A stretch of 64,000 bases of DNA, taken from Pseudomonas koreensis. GTDB taxonomy: Bacteria; Pseudomonadota; Gammaproteobacteria; Pseudomonadales; Pseudomonadaceae. Made by a program: the position numbers and the translations under genes. The stretch lies in the NCBI RefSeq assembly GCF_024169245.1, contig NZ_JALJWP010000001.1, positions 3,659,501 to 3,723,500 on the forward strand, in the 5' to 3' direction. The notes under the pieces were generated by a model. It did no database searches. It worked only from the letters and a program-made list of their open reading frames with translations, and was not told where the DNA came from. Within the stretch, counting starts at the first letter, position 1; every line of letters starts with the position of its first letter. Of the stretch, positions 1-21,671 are shown piece after piece.

Positions 1-718
1 CTCGCGAGCTGTCGACGCTGGTCCGCGCTTGCGCCTGTTCCAGCGCCGAAGATTTGCCAGCCTCGCGGTTACGCGTGGTCAGGTGCAGGCTCTGTTCGTC
101 GGCGGTAAGCGTGTCACGGCTCAGCTCCAGCAACTGCTGATCGGCCCGCCACGTCAGGTAGGCATTGGCCACGTTGGCCACCAGACTCAGTTCGGCACTG
201 CGCCGCGCCTGCTCAGTCGCGAGCCAGCTCTGCAACGCTTGTTCGCTGAGGCTGCGCACCCGACCGAACAGATCCAGCTCATAAGCACTGATGCCCAGAT
301 TGACCGTGTACGTCGAGGTGATTTGCGCCCGGCCGCCGGTGACGCTGGACGGCATCCGCTGGCGTAACTCGTTGGCGTTGGCCGACACCGCCGGCAGCAG
401 GTCGGCGCGCTGGATCCGGTATTGCGCCTGAAACGCTTGAACATTCAGCGCCGCCACGCGCAGGTCACGGTTATTGGCCAGCGCTGTTGCAATAAGTTGC
501 TTGAGAGCCGGATCGTTGAATAGCGTGCGCCAGTCTTCGCGGTTCGTCGCCGGCTGCGTCGCCACCGGGTACTGCGCGGCGCTCGGCGACGGCGGTCGCT
601 CATAATCAGGGATCAGCGAACACCCGGCCATGAGTAGAGCCGTGCACAGTAGGGGAAGGCGTAAGCTCGAACAGCTGCGGTTCGGCTGAACATGCGGTAA
701 AGGTCGAGAAGGGTTCAA
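1..718 (-). CDS. NodT-family outer-membrane efflux lipoprotein, partial (C-terminal part lies beyond the left edge)
   Basis: This is the N-terminal 239 residues of an RND-type outer-membrane factor of the NodT/OprM family, which forms the outer-membrane channel of tripartite exporters. Reading leftward from 718, the frame gives a basic N-terminus, a hydrophobic stretch and a lipobox ending LLMAGC, so it is a predicted lipoprotein. Family-typical segments follow (DWRTLFNDPAL, NRDLRVAALNV, YELDLFGRVRS). No ATG lies before the signal sequence; the only in-frame ATG (631) is inside the lipobox. I therefore chose TTG at 718, whose TTGA overlaps the TGA of the luxR gene upstream (715-717), suggesting translational coupling. 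Its place beside the regulator of a lipopeptide cluster suggests it supplies the outer-membrane part for the MacAB-like exporter at 39.6-42.7 kb. The start is inferred; the family call is firm. Confidence 0.8.
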   Translation of the reverse strand, partial: MNPSRPLPHVQPNRSCSSLRLPLLCTALLMAGCSLIPDYERPPSPSAAQYPVATQPATNREDWRTLFNDPALKQLIATALANNRDLRVAALNVQAFQAQYRIQRADLLPAVSANANELRQRMPSSVTGGRAQITSTYTVNLGISAYELDLFGRVRSLSEQALQSWLATEQARRSAELSLVANVANAYLTWRADQQLLELSRDTLTADEQSLHLTTRNREAGKSSALEQAQARTSVDSSR

Positions 719-1509
719 GCGCCGGCCATCCATTTCGCCAGACCATGTCGCCCGCTGACACCCAGTTTGGCGGCGGCTCGCTTGAGATACGTCTCGATCG
801 AGCTGTTCTTGACCCGCAGTTTTTCCGCCATTTGCGGCACGGTGGCGCCGGTCAGCAGACCCAGACAGACTTCCTTCTCGCGCGCTGACAAGACGACGTC
901 GCTCAGGGCCAGACGTTCATCGAAGACCTGCGCCAGCGGCGCCTGCTCCAACTCGGCCAGGGCCGGACGTGGCTGCCGGGCAAGGCTTTGCCGGGTCATC
1001 TGCGCGTGACGTTCGATCAGCGGCAGCAAGGTGTCGGACAGGCTTTTCAGAAACGCCAGTTCCGGCAGGGAGAACACCCGCTGGGTGTGCGGCCGGTACA
1101 CCGAGATCACACACCGGCGATTGGACGTGCGCGACACCAGATTGCATTGATGCACGCCGTGTTGCGGATGGCGTGGCAGCAAGGAGGCTTTCAACTGGAT
1201 CAGCAGTGAGTCGTTCATCTCGATCATTTTCTGCAACAGCGGATGATCGTCCGGTCGTTCGATTGCTGCCTGGCATTCGCCGGCCTGCGGCAGACCCGCG
1301 CTGCCCAGCGGTTTGATCTCGACCACGCTGGCCTGGCGCTCATCCAGCGTCCATTCAGTGAGATCGAGGCGGTTGACCGGCACCAGCGTGTCGACCAACT
1401 GGAACATGTTGCTGGCGAAATGATCGTCGCCGGTGCTGGCTATCAGCTCTCCAAGTTGCCAGTAGAAGTGCGGGTTTTCCATGTTGCGAATACTGCCGGT
1501 CAGATTCAT
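715..1509 (-). CDS. LuxR-family transcriptional regulator, upstream regulator of the lipopeptide cluster
   Basis: This 264-residue protein has a C-terminal LuxR/GerE helix-turn-helix (about residues 205-262, including LSAREKEVCLGLL and IETYLKRAAAKLGVSGRH). The N-terminal half has no recognisable autoinducer-binding domain. Regulators of this type (for example ViscAR, MassAR and ArfF) flank Pseudomonas lipopeptide NRPS genes and activate them. It is transcribed divergently from the first NRPS gene across a 465-bp spacer. The HTH resembles that of the second LuxR at 42.7-43.4 kb, as in other lipopeptide loci where two such regulators bracket the synthetases. The start at 1509 has AAGGA one base from the ATG, which is too close for an ordinary ribosome site; ATG at 1482 (MENPHFYW) is an alternative. 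Confidence 0.88.
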   Translation of the reverse strand: MNLTGSIRNMENPHFYWQLGELIASTGDDHFASNMFQLVDTLVPVNRLDLTEWTLDERQASVVEIKPLGSAGLPQAGECQAAIERPDDHPLLQKMIEMNDSLLIQLKASLLPRHPQHGVHQCNLVSRTSNRRCVISVYRPHTQRVFSLPELAFLKSLSDTLLPLIERHAQMTRQSLARQPRPALAELEQAPLAQVFDERLALSDVVLSAREKEVCLGLLTGATVPQMAEKLRVKNSSIETYLKRAAAKLGVSGRHGLAKWMAGA

Positions 1510-1974
1510 ATCCTTCTCATCCCTGGTTCAGAGTCATCACCGCTTCGTCTACCGTTCATGCACACGTCACCGCGCAATCATTTCTCCTTGAACTGAGCTG
1601 CAGCGGAATTTAATCCTATGCATTTGTCCTGCGTCTGTAGGGGAAAACAGGGACACAAAGTGCCACTATTTGCGCTGAGATGCTGATGGCAGGCGCCTGC
1701 GCTCAATCGACATGCGTGACTGACGGGTCATGCCGAACGCCCGGATTATCGGCAGATGAAGTCTTCCCGGCGTCGACTGCCCAGCGAAAAGCGCTACCGC
1801 GGAATGGTGTTTTTCCTACAGATTTTTCAGTCGTTGCTTCAGCAAACAGGGCGCGGCGCGCCTGAGTTCGGGGGGTTCAGGGCGAGTGGGGCAGGGAAGC
1901 GTTGCGCTTGTCCGGGTTTCAGGTGTCATCCCGTAAACGGGGCCGATGCTTGAATATCCGGCAAATCACATGAG
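1510..1974. promoter_or_regulatory. Divergent promoter region between luxR and the first NRPS gene
   Basis: This 465-bp stretch has no convincing gene; the short frames at 1680-1953 lack ribosome sites and family resemblance. It must carry the promoters of both luxR (leftward) and the NRPS gene (rightward). Visible structures are an imperfect dyad at 1625-1655 and a small hairpin, CCCGT-AA-ACGGG, around 1930-1941, shortly before the NRPS start. I could not assign -35/-10 boxes with confidence. Confidence 0.55.
1625..1655. promoter_or_regulatory. Candidate LuxR-type operator (imperfect dyad)
   Basis: The arms TGTCCTG (1625-1631) and CAGGGACA (1648-1655) are near-perfect inverted repeats. They resemble the outer half-sites of the syr-syp box bound by LuxR-type regulators in P. 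syringae, but the spacer here is longer. It lies about 120-145 bp upstream of the luxR start and about 320 bp upstream of the NRPS start. The assignment rests on resemblance only. Confidence 0.3.
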
Positions 1975-1983
1975 ATGGATCTT
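1972..1983 (+). promoter_or_regulatory. Candidate RsmA/RsmE-binding hairpin at the first NRPS start
   Basis: GAGATGGATCTT can fold as a short AGA/TCT stem with UGGA in the loop, directly before the ATG at 1984 and overlapping the ATG at 1975. It keeps the GGA core of the Rsm consensus; the two flanking positions that differ (G for C, C for G) still pair with each other. If ATG 1984 is used, GGA would also be the Shine-Dalgarno core. Confidence 0.35.
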
Positions 1984-4900
1984 ATGCAGCCTACTTCTGC
2001 CAACGTGGCGGACGATCTGTCCGTGCCTGTCGAGACATTCCCGCTGACTGCCGCTCAACGGGATATCTGGCTGGACCAACTGAGCCGCGGAGATTCGCCG
2101 CTGTACAACATTGGCGGGTATGTCGAACTGACCGGGCCGCTGGATCCGGCACTGATGCAATCGGCACTTGAATCTCTGGTGGCAGCGAATGATGCCTTGC
2201 GCATTGTGCTGCTGGCAGACGTCGGTCACGACGGGCTGCCGTTACAAGGGTTCGCACAGACACTGCCGGTGGACATGCCGCTATTTGATTTCAGCGGGCA
2301 TCCCGATCCACAGTCGGCGGCTCGGGCGCTGGTCGAAGAGCAAATGGCCCAGGCGTACGTGATGAGCGGCCAAGCGTTGTTCCGCTTCAGCCTGATTCGC
2401 CTCGATCATTACCGCCACTGGCTGGCAGCGCAGGCTCACCACTTGATTATCGATGGTTGGGGGTTTGGTTTACTGTTCAAATCGGTGGGCGACATTTACA
2501 GCGCGCTGTCCCGCGGCGAGCATCCAGGCGTGGCGGCACCGTCCTATGTCGGCTTCATCGAAGATGACGCGCGCTATCACCAGTCATCCCGCTATGAACT
2601 CGATCAAAGCTACTGGCTGGACAAGTACCGCAGCCTTCCCGAACTTTTGCTGACGCCCCGTTATCGCGAACCCCTTGATCCTGAAACGGCGCCAGCTCGC
2701 ATCCACGTCGAGGCTTTTCCGGCCCTGCTGCACGAGCGCATGAAAGACACCGCGCGACACCTCGGCGGTTCGGCCTTTCATGTGTTGCTGGCGGCGCTGC
2801 ACGTGTATTTCAGTCGCACCGCCCAGCGTGACGATTGGGTGGTCGGCTTGCCGATTCTCAATCGCTCTGGCGCCCGCTTCAAAAGCACCATGGGCTTGTT
2901 CACCCAGGTAAGTGCGATGCGCATGGACTTTGGCCGTGAATTGTCATTCGCTGAGTTGATCAAGGCGATCGGCGATAGCCTCAAGCAGGATTTTCGCCAT
3001 CAACGCTATCCACTGAGCGAGATGAACCGCGCACTGGGCCTGTTGCGTGAAGACCGTTCGCAGCTGTTCGAGTTGTCGGTGTCCTACGAGCAGGACGACC
3101 ATGACTACCGTTACGCTGAGACGCCGGGGCACGTGGTCAAGGTCTCCAATCAGCATGAAGCGACACCGCTGGCCCTTCACCTGCGCAGCAACCGTTTCAA
3201 CGACAAGGCCTGGCTGCATCTGGTGTACTCGCCTGCCTATTTCGCGGCCGATGAGATCGCGGCGCTCACCGAGCGCTTGTTGCTGATTCTGCAGCAAGGC
3301 CTGGAATGCCCGGCACTGGCGATCGCCGATTTCAACCTCAATAGCCCGGCAGAGCTGGCCCTGCTCAAGGAGTGGAACGACACCCGCGTCAGTTATCCGC
3401 ACGGGCAACTGATTCATAAGCGATTCGTATCCCGAGTGGCCGACCAACCGGACGCCGTGGTAGCAACGTACCAAGGACGAACTCTGAGTTATGCCGAGCT
3501 GAACCGGCAAGCCAATGGGTTGGCCCACCATCTGATCGGCCTCGGCGTGCGCCCTGACGATCGTGTGGCGATCGTTGCCCGCCGGGGCCTGGAAACGCTG
3601 GTCGGGCTACTGGCGATTCTCAAGGCTGGCGCCGCGTATGTGCCGATTGATCCGGCGCATCCGCCCGAGCGCCTGAGTTATCTGCTCAGCGACAGTGCTC
3701 CAGTGGCGTTGCTGAGCCAAAGCGATCTGCGTGAGCGTTTGCCCGCCACAGCGCTGCCGGTTATCGAGCTTGATCGGCGCGAATGGTCGCTCGACAACAT
3801 GGTCGATCCCGACGTCCCGGGGTTGACCACCAGCAACCTCGCTTACGTGATTTACACCTCCGGCTCTACCGGATTGCCCAAAGGCGTCATGGTCGAGCAC
3901 CGCACACTCGGCAATCTGGTCGACTGGCACTGCGCGGCGTTCGGCCTCGGCATCGGCCAGCACACTTCGAGCCTCGCCGGCTTCGGTTTCGACGCGATGG
4001 CGTGGGAGGTATGGCCAGCGTTGTGTGCCGGGGCGACCCTGCACTTGCCGCCCGCAAGCGAAGGCAACGAAGACATCAACGTGCTGCTCGACTGGTGGCG
4101 TGGGCAGCCGCTGGACGTCAGCTTTTTGCCAACCCCGATTGCCGAATACGCTTTCAGCAAACAACTCGACCACCCGACCTTGCGCACCTTGCTGATCGGC
4201 GGTGATCGTCTGCGCCAGTTCAACCGTGCCCAGGCGTTTGCGGTGGTCAACAACTATGGCCCGACCGAAGCGACGGTGGTCGCCACCTCGGGGCTGATCA
4301 TGCCTGGGCAGGCGTTGCACATCGGCAAACCGGTGAGCAATGCCACGGCGTATTTGCTCGATGACCAGCAGCGCCCGGTGCCGATCGGCATCATTGGTGA
4401 GCTGTATGTGGGCGGCGCCGGGGTGGCCCGGGGTTATCTGAATCGCCCGGACCTGACCGCCGAACGCTTCCTCGACGACCCGTTCAGCGTGCAGCCGGAG
4501 GCGCGCATGTACCGCACCGGCGACCTCGCACGGTGGCGCCCCGACGGCAACCTTGAGTACATCGGTCGTAATGATGACCAAGTGAAGGTTCGCGGTGTGC
4601 GTGTCGAACCGGGTGAAATCGAAGCCGCTCTAGCCAGCCATGATGCGGTGCAGGAAGCCGTTGTACTGGTGCGCAATGGTCAGCTGTTGGCATGGTTTAC
4701 CGAGCGTGAAGCGCTGGACATCCTGCAACTGCACGCGCATCTGACATCGCGCTTGCCGGCCGCGATGCTGCCGGCGGCCTACATCCGCCTGGCGACGTTG
4801 CCGCTGACCGCCAACGGCAAGCTTGATCGCCAGGCGCTGCCGGCGCCGGGGCCGGAAGCGTTGATCCGGCGCGAATACGAGGCGCCACAAGGTGACGTCG

Positions 4901-7900
4901 AAATCGCCCTGGCGCAGATCTGGGCCGAGGTCTTGCAGGTTGAACGGGTGGGGCGTCACGACCATTTCTTCGAGCTGGGCGGCCACTCCTTGTTGGCGGT
5001 CGGGCTGATCGAGCGCATGCGTCAGATCGGTATGAGCAGCGATGTGCGGGTGCTGTTCAGTCAACCGACACTGGCCGCGCTGGCAGCGGCGGAGGGCAGC
5101 GGCCGCGAAGTCGAGGTGCCGGCCAACCGCATTCCCCCCGATTGCACGCACATCACGCCTGACCTGTTGCCACTTGTGCAACTGGATCAGGCGATGATCG
5201 AGCGCATCGTTGCAACGGTGCCGGGCGGAGCCGCCAACGTGCAGGATATCTACTCCTTGGCGCCGTTGCAGGAAGGCATTCTCTATCACCACATCACCGC
5301 CGCGCAGGGCGATCCGTACCTGCTGCAATCGCTGCTGGCGTTCGACAGCCTCGAACGGGTCGAGGCCTTCGCCACTGCGCTGCGTCAGGTCATCGCACGG
5401 CACGACATCCTGCGTACGGCAGTGGTCTGGGAGGGGCTGACATCGCCGGTGCAAGTGGTGTGGCGCGAGGCGATTCTGCCAGTGCAGGAGGTCGAACTGG
5501 AGCCTGCTCACGGCGCGATCATCGATCAATTGCACGAGCGTTTCGACGCACGGCGCTATCGCCTCAATGTCAGTCAGGCACCGCTGCTGCGCCTGATGTA
5601 TGCCCGTGATCCGGCGCACAACCGAGTGGTTGGCATCTTGCTGTTCCATCACCTGGCGATGGATCACATCGCGCTCGAAGCGATGCGCGAAGAGATTCAC
5701 GCCAGCCTGTCCGGGCACCCGGAGACGCTAGCGCCGCCAGTACCGTATCGCAACTACGTGGCGCAGACGCGACTGGGCGTCAGCGAGCAGGAGCATGAAG
5801 CGTTCTTTCGCCAGATGCTCGGCGATATCGACGAGCCGACCTTGCCGTTCGCTTTGCAGAATGTGCAGGGTGACGGCAGCAACATTGAAGAAGCTGAGCA
5901 AGCCTTGGCATCCGATCTCTATCAGCGCATGCAGCAGCAGGCGCGTCTGGCGGGTGTGAGCGTTGCCAGCCTGATCCACCTCGCCTGGGCGCAAGTGCTG
6001 GCAGCGACCTCCGCGCAGCGAAGCGTGGTATTCGGCACGGTGCTGATGGGGCGCATGCAGGGCGGCGTGGGTGCCGACCGGGCGTTGGGGGTGTTCATCA
6101 ACACTTTGCCGCTGCGGGTCGATGTCGGTGAAGGCGCGCGCGCGGCGGTGCAGTCCACCCACGCACGCCTGACCGCTTTGCTCGCCCATGAACATGCGTC
6201 TTTGGCGCTGGCCCAGCGTTGCAGTGGCGTTGCCGCGCCAGCGCCACTGTTCAGTGCCTTGCTCAACTACCGACACAGCGATGATGCTGAGCAAAAAACC
6301 TCCCGGCAAACCTGGCAAGGCATCGAAACCCTGGCCAACGAGGAACGCACCAATTACCCGTTTACCCTGAGCGTTGACGATCTCGGTACGGGCTTGCGCC
6401 TGACCACCAGAACCTTGTCGAATATTGGCGCGCAGCGGATTTGCGCTTACGTGCAAACAGCGTTGAGCGGTTTGGTCGAGGCGCTGGAAAACACGCCGCA
6501 GCGGCCGCTGAACAGCCTGCCGTTGTTACCGCAGGAGGAACGGCAACGGCTGCTGATCGAGTTCAACGCTACTGAAGTCGATTGCCCGATGGAGCAACCG
6601 CTGCAGGCGCTGTTCGAACAACAGGTGCAGCGCAAGCCGGATGCCATCGCCGTGCAGTTCGCCGAGCAACGCCTGACCTATCGCCAGTTGAACGAGCAGG
6701 CCAACCGCCTGGCTCATCATCTGCGCGAGCTCGGCGTGCAGCCGGATTCGCGGGTCGCGATCTGCGTCGAGCGCGGGCCGGAACTGGTGATCGGTCTGTT
6801 GGGGATTCTCAAGGCCGGTGGTGCGTATGTGCCGCTCGATCCGGATTATCCGCTGCAACGGCTCAACTACATGTTGCAGGACAGCGCACCGGTCGCGCTG
6901 CTGGTGCATGGCGCGACGCGCGATCTGCTCGGCGAAACCAGCGTGCCGCTGATCGATCTCGACCTCGGCGCCTGGCAGGACCAGTCGCACGACAACCCGC
7001 AGGTGTCGGGCCTCGGCGCGGCGAATCTGGCCTACATGATCTACACCTCCGGCTCCACCGGTACACCGAAGGGCGTGATGATCGAACACCGCAGCGCTTG
7101 CAACATGGTGCATTGGGGTTCGCAACTGGCGCCACCGAGCGAACACGGGTCATTGTTGCAAAAGGCGCCGTACAGTTTCGACAGTTCGGTGTGGGAGATC
7201 TTCTGGCCGCTGTGCTCGGGCATGCGTCTGGTGCTGGCGCGGGCCGACGGCAATCGCGATTCGGCTTATGTGACGCAAGTGATTCGCGAGCAGAACATTT
7301 CGGTGGTCAAGTTTGTACCGGCGTTGTTGCAGCAGTTCATCGAACAGGACGATGTCAGCCAGTGCACCAGCCTCACCGACGTGCTTAACGGTGGCGGCGA
7401 GTTGACTGTTGCGCTGGCCCGGCAAGTGCGCGAGCGCCTGCCGTGGGTGCGCCTGCACAACGTCTACGGGCCGACCGAAACCACCGTCGACAGCAGCGGC
7501 TGGACGCTGGAACCCGGTGAACCGGTGCCACAGACACAAGTGCCGATCGGCAAGGCGCTGAGCAACACGCGGCTGTATGTGCTCGATGCCGGCGATCAAC
7601 CGGTGCCACTTGGCGTCAGCGGTCATTTGCACATTGGCGGGGTGGGCGTGGCGCGGGGCTATTGGGGACTGCCGCAATTGCAGGCCGAACGCTTTATCGA
7701 CAGTCCGTTTGTGACCGGTGACCGGTTGTATCGCACTGGGGATCTGGTGCGTTACAGCGCTGACGGCAATCTCGAGTTCCTCGGTCGCAATGACTTTCAG
7801 GTCAAGCTGCGCGGGGTTCGTCTCGAGCTGGGCGAGATTGAAGCGCGTCTGCTTGAGCATCCCGATATTCGCGAGGCAGTGGTGCTGGTGCGCGATGAGC

Positions 7901-8394
7901 GATTGGTGGCTTATTACAGCGTGCGGGCCGAACGGGCTGCACCGACGCTGGAGGCGTTGCGCAACCACGTGTTGGCGCGGTTGCCAGAATTCATGGTGCC
8001 CGGCGCTTACGTCATGCTGGCGGCGTTGCCGTTGACGCCCAACGACAAAATCGATCGCAAGGCATTGCCGGAACCGGGGGCGGAAGCGCTGCTCAGTCGG
8101 CCTTATGCGCCACCTGAAGGCGACGTGGAAACCGCCTTGGCGCAGATCTGGGCGCAGGTGCTCAAGGTCGAGCAGGTGGGGCGCGGCGACAACTTCTTCG
8201 AATTGGGCGGGCATTCCTTGCTCGCGGTCAGTCTGGTCGCGCGCATGCGCCTGGCCGGCCTGCATGTCGACGCGCGCACGCTGTTCAGCCAGCCGACACT
8301 GGCCGCGCTGGCGGCCCAGACCTCGCGACAGGCGAAGCAGGTCGAGATCGCCCAGACCACCATCCCGAACCTCAACCGCAAACGCCGGCTCTGA
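1975..8394 (+). CDS. Non-ribosomal peptide synthetase 1, modules 1-2 of a cyclic lipopeptide (Cstart-A-T-C-A-T)
   Basis: This 2139-residue synthetase starts the lipopeptide. Its first C domain (residues about 20-440; HHLIIDG near 154) has no upstream T domain, so it is a starter C domain that acylates residue 1 with a 3-hydroxy fatty acid, as in arthrofactin-type systems. A1 (about 470-980; FDAMAWEVW near 671) has the pocket code DAWFLGNVV, which reads Leu. T1 has GGHSL near 1002. C2 (about 1090-1510) has HHITAAQGD plus HHLAMDH, the dual epimerisation/condensation signature, so residue 1 becomes D. A2 (about 1530-2030) has the code DSWKLGVVD, read as an acidic residue, probably Glu (Asp possible). 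T2 has GGHSL near 2078. There is no thioesterase; the chain passes to NRPS2. ATG 1984 is an alternative start. The module count and order match ArfA of arthrofactin synthesis. Confidence 0.95.
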   Translation: MDLMQPTSANVADDLSVPVETFPLTAAQRDIWLDQLSRGDSPLYNIGGYVELTGPLDPALMQSALESLVAANDALRIVLLADVGHDGLPLQGFAQTLPVDMPLFDFSGHPDPQSAARALVEEQMAQAYVMSGQALFRFSLIRLDHYRHWLAAQAHHLIIDGWGFGLLFKSVGDIYSALSRGEHPGVAAPSYVGFIEDDARYHQSSRYELDQSYWLDKYRSLPELLLTPRYREPLDPETAPARIHVEAFPALLHERMKDTARHLGGSAFHVLLAALHVYFSRTAQRDDWVVGLPILNRSGARFKSTMGLFTQVSAMRMDFGRELSFAELIKAIGDSLKQDFRHQRYPLSEMNRALGLLREDRSQLFELSVSYEQDDHDYRYAETPGHVVKVSNQHEATPLALHLRSNRFNDKAWLHLVYSPAYFAADEIAALTERLLLILQQGLECPALAIADFNLNSPAELALLKEWNDTRVSYPHGQLIHKRFVSRVADQPDAVVATYQGRTLSYAELNRQANGLAHHLIGLGVRPDDRVAIVARRGLETLVGLLAILKAGAAYVPIDPAHPPERLSYLLSDSAPVALLSQSDLRERLPATALPVIELDRREWSLDNMVDPDVPGLTTSNLAYVIYTSGSTGLPKGVMVEHRTLGNLVDWHCAAFGLGIGQHTSSLAGFGFDAMAWEVWPALCAGATLHLPPASEGNEDINVLLDWWRGQPLDVSFLPTPIAEYAFSKQLDHPTLRTLLIGGDRLRQFNRAQAFAVVNNYGPTEATVVATSGLIMPGQALHIGKPVSNATAYLLDDQQRPVPIGIIGELYVGGAGVARGYLNRPDLTAERFLDDPFSVQPEARMYRTGDLARWRPDGNLEYIGRNDDQVKVRGVRVEPGEIEAALASHDAVQEAVVLVRNGQLLAWFTEREALDILQLHAHLTSRLPAAMLPAAYIRLATLPLTANGKLDRQALPAPGPEALIRREYEAPQGDVEIALAQIWAEVLQVERVGRHDHFFELGGHSLLAVGLIERMRQIGMSSDVRVLFSQPTLAALAAAEGSGREVEVPANRIPPDCTHITPDLLPLVQLDQAMIERIVATVPGGAANVQDIYSLAPLQEGILYHHITAAQGDPYLLQSLLAFDSLERVEAFATALRQVIARHDILRTAVVWEGLTSPVQVVWREAILPVQEVELEPAHGAIIDQLHERFDARRYRLNVSQAPLLRLMYARDPAHNRVVGILLFHHLAMDHIALEAMREEIHASLSGHPETLAPPVPYRNYVAQTRLGVSEQEHEAFFRQMLGDIDEPTLPFALQNVQGDGSNIEEAEQALASDLYQRMQQQARLAGVSVASLIHLAWAQVLAATSAQRSVVFGTVLMGRMQGGVGADRALGVFINTLPLRVDVGEGARAAVQSTHARLTALLAHEHASLALAQRCSGVAAPAPLFSALLNYRHSDDAEQKTSRQTWQGIETLANEERTNYPFTLSVDDLGTGLRLTTRTLSNIGAQRICAYVQTALSGLVEALENTPQRPLNSLPLLPQEERQRLLIEFNATEVDCPMEQPLQALFEQQVQRKPDAIAVQFAEQRLTYRQLNEQANRLAHHLRELGVQPDSRVAICVERGPELVIGLLGILKAGGAYVPLDPDYPLQRLNYMLQDSAPVALLVHGATRDLLGETSVPLIDLDLGAWQDQSHDNPQVSGLGAANLAYMIYTSGSTGTPKGVMIEHRSACNMVHWGSQLAPPSEHGSLLQKAPYSFDSSVWEIFWPLCSGMRLVLARADGNRDSAYVTQVIREQNISVVKFVPALLQQFIEQDDVSQCTSLTDVLNGGGELTVALARQVRERLPWVRLHNVYGPTETTVDSSGWTLEPGEPVPQTQVPIGKALSNTRLYVLDAGDQPVPLGVSGHLHIGGVGVARGYWGLPQLQAERFIDSPFVTGDRLYRTGDLVRYSADGNLEFLGRNDFQVKLRGVRLELGEIEARLLEHPDIREAVVLVRDERLVAYYSVRAERAAPTLEALRNHVLARLPEFMVPGAYVMLAALPLTPNDKIDRKALPEPGAEALLSRPYAPPEGDVETALAQIWAQVLKVEQVGRGDNFFELGGHSLLAVSLVARMRLAGLHVDARTLFSQPTLAALAAQTSRQAKQVEIAQTTIPNLNRKRRL

Positions 8395-8410
8395 CGGCGC
8401 ACACAAACCC

Positions 8411-8499
8411 TGCAGGAGTGAGCCTGCTCGCGATGGCGTCAGGTCAGGCGATATGTTCGTGACTGACACACCGCAATCGCGAGCAGGCTCACTCCTACA
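8411..8499. repeat. REP doublet (REPIN) between NRPS1 and NRPS2
   Basis: Two inverted REP elements with the core GAGCCTGCTCGCGA/TCGCGAGCAGGCTC and outer arms AGGAGTGAG and CTCACTCCTACA enclose a variable centre. Three further doublets of this kind occur at 49.1, 54.9 and 55.9 kb. It lies in the 260-bp gap between two synthetase genes. It is followed at 8501-8518 by a small stem GGGCC-N8-GGCCC without a T run. The rest of the gap up to 8654 holds no gene. Confidence 0.9.
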
Positions 8500-8654
8500 G
8501 GGGCCGGTTGTGTGGCCCTTATCCGATATGGCTTGTCCCCGCTTCCCATGTCAGACGCCCACGCCCCGATGTTTTAGTTTTTCCAGGCTGCGCGCCGCCT
8601 GCACGGACTCGCTGCTGCGCGCCCCTATTTTCCGTATTTACAGCAGGTTACCTC

Positions 8655-21667
<13,013 letters not shown>

Positions 21668-21671
<4 letters not shown>

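Noticed and set aside
1680..1953. Short plus-strand frames in the luxR/NRPS spacer
   Set aside because: No ribosome site, no family resemblance, overlapping each other in different frames; better explained as promoter DNA.
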